From Streptomyces sp. S.PB5 (GTDB taxonomy: Bacteria > Actinomycetota > Actinomycetes > Streptomycetales > Streptomycetaceae), in contig NZ_JAQMWP010000015.1 in NCBI RefSeq assembly GCF_030403745.1, positions 218,033 through 282,032 on the forward strand: 64,000 nt of DNA. Reading direction: 5' to 3'. This document shows positions 60,615-64,000 of the stretch, in pieces. Numbering within the stretch: position 1 is the stretch's first letter; each line of letters opens with the position of its first letter. A program made the position numbers and the translations under genes. Below the pieces are notes generated by a model. That model saw nothing but the letters and a program-made list of their open reading frames with translations, was not told the DNA's origin and searched no databases.

Positions 60615-61750
60615 AGCTGAAGCGTACGCACCGCCGCCTCCGGCAGCTTCTTCCACCAGTGGGCGTAGCGGCTGTAGACGGTCGGTTCACGGCCGGCCAG
60701 CAGCGCCCCCAGTGCACGGGCCTCCCGTGCCAGGCCCTCCCATGCCTCATCGGACAGGTCGTGGAAGGCCGTTGCCTCGATGCCGCCCTCCACAGGGCGC
60801 CACACCCCGGCCACGTACCCGTCCACGAGCAGCGTCGGCAGTACGTCGCCGTTGGTGCGGGTGACCAGACGGCGGTAGTCGGACGGGATCACCCGGCCGC
60901 GGTCGTGGTGGGCGAGCAGGGTGCTGTCCCACATCGGCATGAGGCGAGGCGGGGCCGGGGTGTCGGCCGGTGGGCGCGGGGCGCCGGGGAGGTCGTACAG
61001 CGTCGTGCCGCCCGGGCCCTTCAGTTCCTCCACCGTCGGCCCGAGCGCACGCAACGCCGTCCTCGCCCGCGCCCGTTGCACCGTCGCGAACTGCGCCACG
61101 TCCGCGACCGACCCGGGCCCGAACCCCTCCAGGTAGCGCAGAATCAGAGCCTGCAGTGCCTCCTCCTCGGCCGGGGGCTCGCCGGTGAAGCGGCCCGCGG
61201 CCGACGCGACGTACGCCGGTGCGTACCCGAACGACCAGGGGCCGCCCGTAGGGACGTGCACCAGTGGTGTGTACGACCGCAGGCCCCACCAGGCCCCGTC
61301 CTTCTTCTCCTCGCCCACCCGCTCGGCGAGCCACGCCGTCATGTCGCCGTTCGAGCGGGGCCGGCCGGCGAATTCCATGAGCCCCGGCTCCAGTTCGGCC
61401 GCGTCCGCCGGGGTGAGGCCCGCGGCGGCGAAGCGGTTGCCCAGGCGGGAGGCGTACAGGGTGGGGCGCATCGCCTCCCTGACCATCCGGTAGTCGTCCG
61501 AGTGGACCGCGTGCAGGGTGATCCGCAGCAGGGTCGCCTTCACCAGCGTGCCGTCGGTGAAGGCGGCGTCCAGGTCGGCCGGGTCGAAGCCGTCGATCCG
61601 GTTCCACAGCGCGAGATACGGCGAGGCGGGCTGCTGCGCCTGGAGGGCGAGGATGCGCCTCGTCGCGTCGCCGACCGACAGCGGCTCCCGGCGCAGGAGC
61701 AGCTGTCGGGCGAGCGTGGCTCGGTTGAGTTCCCGTGCGGTGATGGTCAC
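60611..61750 (-). CDS. AlkZ-like winged-helix DNA glycosylase family protein
   Basis: The 379-residue protein belongs to the HTH_42 (PF06224) family: R-L/I-L-A-L-Q-A-Q-Q-P-A-S-P-Y near residues 33-47, with the Q-x-Q motif, and a C-terminal region containing R-L-V-T-R-T-N-G-D-V-L-P-T-L-L-V-D-G. AlkZ and AlkX relatives remove alkylated or crosslinked bases from DNA. Whether this copy is catalytic is not known. The GTG start overlaps the stop of the GH38 gene (GTGA). Confidence 0.8.
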   Translation of the reverse strand: MTITARELNRATLARQLLLRREPLSVGDATRRILALQAQQPASPYLALWNRIDGFDPADLDAAFTDGTLVKATLLRITLHAVHSDDYRMVREAMRPTLYASRLGNRFAAAGLTPADAAELEPGLMEFAGRPRSNGDMTAWLAERVGEEKKDGAWWGLRSYTPLVHVPTGGPWSFGYAPAYVASAAGRFTGEPPAEEEALQALILRYLEGFGPGSVADVAQFATVQRARARTALRALGPTVEELKGPGGTTLYDLPGAPRPPADTPAPPRLMPMWDSTLLAHHDRGRVIPSDYRRLVTRTNGDVLPTLLVDGYVAGVWRPVEGGIEATAFHDLSDEAWEGLAREARALGALLAGREPTVYSRYAHWWKKLPEAAVRTLQL

Positions 61751-64000
61751 GCCCCGGATTCTGCCCTCCGGAAGCGGAGCGTCGCCAGCTCGAAGGGGCG
61801 CAGGCGCAGGGCCACCCGGTCGCCGTCGCGTGTCACGGCCTCCTCGGCCAGGGGGCGCTCCAGCAGGTCCGTCGCCACCACGTCCGCGACCTCGAAGCCC
61901 GCGGTCAGGGTGGCCCTGGCCCGGCCTCCGTGCGCCTCGTGCAGCCGGACCACCACGTCACCGCTGCCGTCGTCGGCCAGCTTCACCGCCGTGATCACGA
62001 CCGCGTCCCGGTCGACGGACACCAGCGGCGCGACCTCACCGGCCCCGGTCACCCGCCGCTCCGGCAGATTGACCCGCCACCCCTCACGCACCGCGTCACC
62101 GATGGCCGCGCCGGGGATCAGGGCGTGCCGGAAGCGGTGGACGCCCTGGTCGGTCTCGGGGTCCGGGAAGCGCGGGGCGCGCAGGAGGGAGACGCGGACC
62201 GTGGTCGTCGTGCCCCAGTCGCCGTCGGTGCGGACCGTGCGGGTCACGTCGTGGCCGTACGTCGAGTCGTTGACGACGGCGACGCCCCAGCCCGGTTCCT
62301 CCAGGTGGACGAAGCGGTGGTTGCAGGCCTCGAACTTGGCCGCTTCCCAGCTGGTGTTGGTGTGGGTGGGGCGGTGGAAGTGCCCGAACTGGGTCTCCGA
62401 CGCGTACCGTTCGGCGTGCACGTCGAGCGGGAACGCCAGCTTCAGGAACTTCTCCGTCTCGTGCCAGTCGACCTCGGTGTCCAGCAGCAGCCTCCGCTCG
62501 TCCGGCGCGAGGGAGAGCAGCTGCGTCACGCGGGAGGAGCCGAAGGACCGGACGATCCTGACTCCGTCTCCTTCGGGGGCGATCTCGTCGAGGTCCGTGA
62601 GGTCGGTCACCGTGTTGCGGTAGAACTCGTCGACGTCCCAGGCGTCCCACATGTTCGGGAAGTCCGGGTGGAGTTGGAGGAGGTTCGCGGCCGTGCCCGG
62701 GGCGATCGTCTCGCGGTCCGCCTCGATGTCGTACACGGAGACCACGAGCCCCTGCCGGTCGATCTCGACCCTCAGCTGTTCACCGCTCAGGACGTAGCCG
62801 CCCGCGGCGCGCGGCGACACTTGTGTCTGTCGGGGAGCCCGGGGGATTCCGGCGGCGCCCGCGGGCACGCCGTTGCGGCTGTGCGGCGCGGAGTTGAACT
62901 CCAGCTCCCGCTGTCCCTCCCCCGCGAGGGCCCGTTGGGCCGCCTCGATGATGCCGGTCAGCTCCTCGGCGATCCTCTCGTACGTCCTGCGCGCTTCCCG
63001 GTGCACCCAGGCGATCGACGAGCCGGGCAGGATGTCGTGGAACTGGTGGAGCAGGACCGTCTTCCAGATGCGGTCCAACTCCTCGTACGGGTAGGGGAAT
63101 CCGGTGCGCACGGCGGCCGTCGCCGCCCACAGCTCCGCCTCGCGCAGGAGGTGTTCGCTGCGGCGGTTGCCCTGCTTGGTCTTCGCCTGGCTGGTGAGGG
63201 TGGCGCGGTGGAGTTCGAGGTACAGCTCGCCGACCCAGACGGGGGCGTCGGGGTATTCGGCCTCGGCCTTCTCGAAGAACTCCGCCGGGGTCTCCCAGAC
63301 CACGGTCGCGGAGCCTTCGAGGTCGCGGAGGCGGGCCGCCTTGGCGACCATCTCGCGGGTGGTGCCGCCGCCTCCGTCACCCCAGCCGGTCGGGGCGAGG
63401 GAGTGCCGGGCGACCCCCTTGTCCTTGAAGTTGCGTGCCGCGTGGGCGATCTCGCTGCCCTTCATCGAGCAGTTGTAGGTGTCGACGGGCGGGAAGTGGG
63501 TGAAGATCCGGGTGCCGTCGATGCCCTCCCACCGGAACGTGTGATGAGGGAACTTGTTCGTCTGGGACCAGGAGATCTTCTGGGTCAGCAGCCACTTGGA
63601 ACCGGCCGCCTTGATGATCTGCGGCAGACCGGCGGCGAAGCCGAAGGTGTCCGGCAGCCACGCCTCGTCGTTCTCGATGCCGAACTCGTCGAGGAAGAAC
63701 CGTTTGCCGTGCACGAACTGACGGGCCATCGCCTCCGAGCCCGGCATGTTGGTGTCCGACTCCACCCACATGCCCCCGGCGGGCACGAACCGCCCGTCCG
63801 CCACCGCCTTCTTCACCCGCGCCCACACCTCGGGACGGTGGTCGCGCACCCAGGCCCACTGCTGGGCCTGCGACATGGCGAAGACGAACTCCGGCTCGTC
63901 CTCCAGGAGAGCGGTCATGTTGGAGGTCGTACGGGCCACCTTGCGCACGGTCTCCCGCAGCGGCCACAGCCACGCCGAGTCGATGTGGGCGTGCCCGACG
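61747..64000 (-). CDS. alpha-mannosidase, glycoside hydrolase family 38 (partial)
   Basis: This is about 750 C-terminal residues of a GH38 enzyme; the start lies beyond the right edge. The fragment begins with V-G-H-A-H-I-D-S-A-W-L-W-P, the N-terminal metal-binding motif. It also has D-E-A-W-L-P-D-T-F-G, whose Asp is the predicted nucleophile, and later H-Q-F-H-D-I-L-P-G-S-S-I. It hydrolyses alpha-mannosides, and its neighbourhood with fucose catabolism suggests use of plant or fungal glycans. The downstream gene is coupled by a GTGA overlap. Confidence 0.9.
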   Translation of the reverse strand, partial: VGHAHIDSAWLWPLRETVRKVARTTSNMTALLEDEPEFVFAMSQAQQWAWVRDHRPEVWARVKKAVADGRFVPAGGMWVESDTNMPGSEAMARQFVHGKRFFLDEFGIENDEAWLPDTFGFAAGLPQIIKAAGSKWLLTQKISWSQTNKFPHHTFRWEGIDGTRIFTHFPPVDTYNCSMKGSEIAHAARNFKDKGVARHSLAPTGWGDGGGGTTREMVAKAARLRDLEGSATVVWETPAEFFEKAEAEYPDAPVWVGELYLELHRATLTSQAKTKQGNRRSEHLLREAELWAATAAVRTGFPYPYEELDRIWKTVLLHQFHDILPGSSIAWVHREARRTYERIAEELTGIIEAAQRALAGEGQRELEFNSAPHSRNGVPAGAAGIPRAPRQTQVSPRAAGGYVLSGEQLRVEIDRQGLVVSVYDIEADRETIAPGTAANLLQLHPDFPNMWDAWDVDEFYRNTVTDLTDLDEIAPEGDGVRIVRSFGSSRVTQLLSLAPDERRLLLDTEVDWHETEKFLKLAFPLDVHAERYASETQFGHFHRPTHTNTSWEAAKFEACNHRFVHLEEPGWGVAVVNDSTYGHDVTRTVRTDGDWGTTTTVRVSLLRAPRFPDPETDQGVHRFRHALIPGAAIGDAVREGWRVNLPERRVTGAGEVAPLVSVDRDAVVITAVKLADDGSGDVVVRLHEAHGGRARATLTAGFEVADVVATDLLERPLAEEAVTRDGDRVALRLRPFELATLRFRRAESGA

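Overview
The window reads as chromosomal DNA of a Streptomyces or close relative. It is about 70% G+C with strongly GC3-biased codons and many GTG and TTG starts. It carries a mycothiol-era actinobacterial gene set: ergothioneine genes, a Zur-type zinc-starvation operon, LysX, a class F sortase and the RmdA c-di-GMP enzyme. The order ornithine-lipid acyltransferases, sdhBAC, LysR, RmdA, SAM methyltransferase and SCO0930-type lipoprotein resembles, from memory, the SCO0920-SCO0935 region of S. coelicolor. I see no tRNA, rRNA or CRISPR array.

Layout. 1-13 kb: a partial Tat-exported protein, an amidase, an NfeD-like/flotillin pair, a PemK/MazF-like protein convergent with a PARG-like protein, the four-gene ergothioneine operon egtABCD, dodecin, a HAD phosphatase, a zinc-free L32 paralogue with a CobW GTPase behind a Zur-like operator, and an LLM oxidoreductase. 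13-20.3 kb is an accessory patch. It holds a two-gene membrane/soluble unit sharing an amyloid-like GDN..Q.VTAGRD motif, a decayed UvrA-like gene, and a pentapeptide-repeat protein gene split by a 2.5 kb group II intron with its own reverse transcriptase. Removing the intron restores the reading frame exactly.

20.3-36.8 kb: the ornithine-lipid pair olsB/olsA, succinate dehydrogenase sdhCAB with a divergent LysR, an NmrA-like reductase with a divergent LysR, RmdA (PAS-GGDEF-EAL) translationally coupled to a methyltransferase, a lipoprotein, a Pro/Thr-rich wall-spanning protein, and a surface module of two paralogous anchored secreted proteins beside a class F sortase. 36.8-45.5 kb: a polysaccharide deacetylase, LysX, a universal stress protein, a close homologue of the ethylene-forming enzyme of Pseudomonas, a hydrolase/MarR divergent pair with two matching operators, and a CapA-like protein. 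45.6-55.5 kb: an ECF sigma factor, a hypothetical protein, an anti-sigma factor, lipoproteins, a Fpg/Nei glycosylase, a SpoIIE-type phosphatase, a DUF6777 lipoprotein, a lipase-maturation-factor protein and a Gly-rich repeat protein. 55.5-64 kb: a non-phosphorylative L-fucose catabolic operon, whose lactonase carries an in-frame internal deletion, with a divergent FadR-type GntR regulator, then a winged-helix protein and a partial GH38 alpha-mannosidase.

The most notable items are the EFE homologue (41554-42618), the in-frame intron-split gene (16102-20271), the shared amyloid-like motif in two overlapping genes (12985-15275), and competing hairpins upstream of olsB (21951-21999). Functions are assigned by reading motifs and remembered family sequences; no database search was run.
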